A DNA stretch of 64,000 bases. Source: Rhodamnia argentea (Eukaryota; Streptophyta; Magnoliopsida; Myrtales; Myrtaceae). Where the stretch lies: assembly GCF_020921035.1 (NCBI RefSeq), contig NC_063155.1, forward strand, positions 8,913,001 through 8,977,000, given 5' to 3'. Position 1 is the stretch's first letter. Each line of letters begins with the position of its first letter. The notes under the pieces were generated by a model, which worked only from the letters and a program-made list of their open reading frames with translations, had not been told where the DNA came from and did no database searches. Shown here piece by piece: positions 61,001 through 64,000 of this stretch. Both the position numbers and the translations under genes were made by a program.

Positions 61001-64000
61001 GGGAGAAAGGGTGCTTATGAGCAAGTTGAAACAGTTCTTCAGAGGGTCATTGTTACTATGTTAGTTGTGGACTGTCACTTTTTACGGAGCATATTTTGTC
61101 TCTATATATCCCCTTATCTTTTATGATGATTTAGAGTATCTAGTGTTCCTTCGGAGAGACCTGATGTGATGTGCCTACTGTTGACACCTAATTGGGTGGG
61201 TTACCACCATCCATTCAGTTGATTTTTGGATGGGGGCTGACTTCTTGTTGTGAGTAGTCACGGAATCAGCTGACATAATAGGGAATGTGTAGAACCATTA
61301 GATGTGTTCGTACTGTAATGACAACTGCACCATATGTCTTTTACAGCTTGAATTTTTTGTGCACGTACCCCAATTTTTTTAGACTGTCAAAGGGCCTTTT
61401 TAGAGTTCCTATCATATGCTTTCTATAGTTTAAAAAAACTCCGAATAATTTTGTTTATCATCATGTCTTTCCGCCCAATATCTGTAACGAGGGATTGTCT
61501 CCATTATCACTGTTCTTGGCTAAAACCAAGTCAATTCACAGGAACATTAGTTTCTTGTCTCAATCTGTGAATTATTCCATAGAACTTTATGTCTCATTAA
61601 TTGATTATGCTTCTATGTTGACATAGCTTTTACATCACTCATTTTGTTGTAGATATGTTGAAAGTGTATGTTCTTCATTAATTTGCTTAATGCTGAACTT
61701 ACATGAAATTTCTGGGGGATGTTGGCCTCATTTTGCGGTGATTAACTAATGAAAACTTTGTGATTTGGAGCTTGTGTCGATATATTATAAGGGCCTCTTT
61801 TGCTGGTTGAACTAAATGAAGAAAACTAGAAGCAATGAATTAAACAAAAGAAAACAGGAAACGATATATTTACTTGTCTGATCCATTTTGGCTCTTTTAG
61901 TTTGTTCTGATTGTTTTAATACAATCTGTTGTATAATTTACCTCCATAACATTCAAATGCTAAATATGGTTCATTTTCTCTTGATATTTAGTCCCAGTTT
62001 GCTGCTTCCTGACTGGTGTTTCTTTTGCATGTGTTTCTGCTGTCAGGATGAGGAAGATGTAAAAGCCATCGCTCGTCTCTTCGCTGATATGGGCGATTCC
62101 TATGTTGAACTGATTGCAACTGGTCCGTATTTGTGATACATTTATACCTACATGCCATCACTTAAGTGCATTGCTTTTGCTTTCTGCAGGACCTTTGGGA
62201 ATTGCGTAATTTTTTATGTTTAGCTTGAATAGTATTATTACAAAGTACAAATTCTTGGGTAAATCTGTACTATTTATTTGATACATCTCGCATATTCAGG
62301 TTCTGAAGAATCGATGTTAATAGTGCATGCTTTGCTGGAAGTTGCTTCTCACCCTGAATTCGATATTGCGTCAATGACATTCAACTTTTGGCACAATCTT
62401 CAGGTTAACTTGACCAGAAGGTGAATCCTTTTGGAGATCTCTTAAATCTTTTTTTATTTATGCAAAGTTTGAAGATTTATTTTCAAGTTACATTTTACTT
62501 TAATAGGGACTCTTATGCTTCATTACCAAATGAAGCAACAATTGAAGCTGAAAGAAACCGCAGGCTACATATTTTTCGGTCAGCCTATGAATCACTCGTT
62601 TCTCTGGTGAGTCTTCTGGTCAGGATGGTTGGATGTGCCAATCTTTGTCATCAACTTTAGAAGTTTGCTTTAGTCATGGTTCTCCATATTATGGATGTTT
62701 TATCCCAAGTCCTCATTTGTGTTGCAAGAAATTATAGCACTGATATTATAAATGCATTGCATTGTGCACTCAAGTTCAATATAGTGTAAAGCGAGGCTTC
62801 TCAGGTTTTATTCCTCGTACTCTTTTCACATCCATCATCTGTGTCCTCTCCATATACATGAAGGGCATCAACAACTCTTTCGTTGGCATGTATCAGACTT
62901 TCACGTTAAGGCTACTGTTATTCTACTGGTCTTTGTTTGAGGCTATTGTTCTTCTACTGGTCTTTGTTTGAGGGGTATGGGTATTCAGGTGGGTTTGAGG
63001 CGCATGCATTCCGCTTTTGTATGTATCTATGTGCACTGGGTGGAAGCCACTGGAACCGGGACAACATGAAGTGATATTCATGGTTGTTCACTTCTTTTTC
63101 CGAAAGATTTATTTTTGGTTTCGTCATACTTCTACTAATATGAGATCTATAAATGTCAAGAACAGCTTTCATGTTCTGTGAATCACATAGTATTACATGC
63201 AAGAAAGATAATTTCTTGACTGAGTTAGATATACAATTTGTTCTTTCTGGTAAATTTTGCAGCAGGAAATAATCTATTTTCTCCTGTTCTTGGGAGATTT
63301 AACAGAGATAATTTACTGACACTTCATGCATCTTCTGGTACTTTTTGGCTTATCATTTTATAAACCAGCCTTCAGGATGCCTATCGAATACTTTCAACCT
63401 CCATGGGTGTCTGATAAGATTTGTGAAACTGAAGACTGTTGCCACCTGCTGACATGTGTCCCAATTGTTGTAATTGGAGATGTCTGTCATCATTGTACTT
63501 AATTATCACTAGATGTTAAAAAATCATACAAGGCATCTGAAGAAATATTATTTGGTTTAAAGTGTTCGTGACTGACAACTGGCCTGAGCAGAAGAGATGG
63601 GCAGTTGGAGACATTGACTTTTCTGCCATATGATGCATTGTCTGAGCAAGTTGTGATATCTTCAATTATTCTTTTGCAGGTTAGCTTTCGGGTTCAGTAT
63701 CCACATGACTATCAAGACCTCTCACACGAGGACCTCAAGGAATTTAAGCATACTAGATTTGGTAAGCCTAAAACACTCTTGCATGGTTGAGAATGGAACT
63801 GTTTCTACTTCTTCCTATAGACGCATGTTGTAAGCTTGCAAGCAGCAGTAAAGATCATCTTCATATTGAATCAGAAGTTATAAGGAAGTAAACCTTATGT
63901 CTTGACCGGTATAGTGAGAATCGTGCTTGACTCTTGAAAATATGATTTTACGAGCCAAATCATGGGAATCGTGTCAAATCTCCTGCTTTCAAATAGGTTT
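55052..64000 (+). CDS. MOS14: Transportin-SR / MOS14 (importin-beta family), 5' part; continues beyond window
   Basis: Thirteen exons join in frame: 55052-55174, 56709-56786, 56922-56984, 57274-57321, 57408-57554, 58700-58831, 59341-59381, 59813-59904, 60647-60774, 62047-62122, 62300-62420, 62507-62606, 63680-63761, giving 410 residues so far, about 40% of the usual ~960. The start MELQNTVKEALNALYHHPDD is followed by an importin-beta N-terminal segment (QADRWLQDFQ...LIFCSQTLRSKVQRDFEELP) and HEAT-like helical repeats. MOS14 imports SR splicing factors into the nucleus, and its loss affects splicing of resistance genes in Arabidopsis. Several introns exceed 1 kb. The last donor (63762) is followed only by intron to the window end. 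Confidence 0.94.

Overview
This is a plant nuclear genome window. Genes carry several to a dozen short introns with GT...AG borders, intergenic DNA is AT-rich, and almost every protein matches a flowering-plant family. The small TIR repeats with AT-rich ends and GC-rich cores (some reading 'gcgagg/gcaagg') look to me like repeats common in Myrtaceae (Eucalyptus and relatives). That placement is from memory and should be tested by a repeat search.

Layout: HIPL hedgehog-interacting-like GPI-anchored protein (+, 334-3711); DDT-domain ISWI-partner protein, DDR4-like (+, 6187-12063); general transcription factor TFIIB (-, 13814-16103); about 6 kb of repeat-rich DNA; an uncharacterised plant protein (+, 22487-25260); dynein light chain with a long N-terminal extension (+, 27516-28530); bHLH transcription factor of the bHLH79 type (+, 32490-34549); germin-like protein (-, 35036-35692); about 6 kb of transposon DNA; mitochondrial 5-formyltetrahydrofolate cyclo-ligase (-, 41772-44920); a membrane-anchored GTD-binding (DUF593) myosin-binding protein (-, 46826-48496); NOL9/GRC3-type polynucleotide kinase (-, 50240-53518); and the first 13 exons of transportin-SR/MOS14 (+, 55052 to beyond the window end). 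For every gene except the DUF593 one, the exon models join in frame with unambiguous splice sites.

The genes are mostly independent housekeeping or regulatory loci, not a pathway cluster. HIPL, bHLH79 and MOS14 correspond to genes I recall as close neighbours in Arabidopsis (around At5g62600-At5g62630), so this may be a conserved block expanded by insertions. NOL9 and MOS14 are divergent and share a 1.5 kb promoter region. TC/GA microsatellites sit just upstream of six of the ten genes.

The intergenic DNA holds at least six small non-autonomous elements with terminal inverted repeats; four have 9-11 bp flanking direct repeats as expected for Mutator-like elements. The most unusual object is a 4.1 kb region (37347-41491) bounded by hAT-like inverted termini. 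It contains a multi-exon fragment resembling plant FANCI, two exons of an ERD6-like sugar transporter pseudogene, and a poly(A)-ended LINE-like tail. This looks like a gene-fragment-capturing (Pack-type) transposon. No CRISPR array, rRNA or tRNA was recognised.
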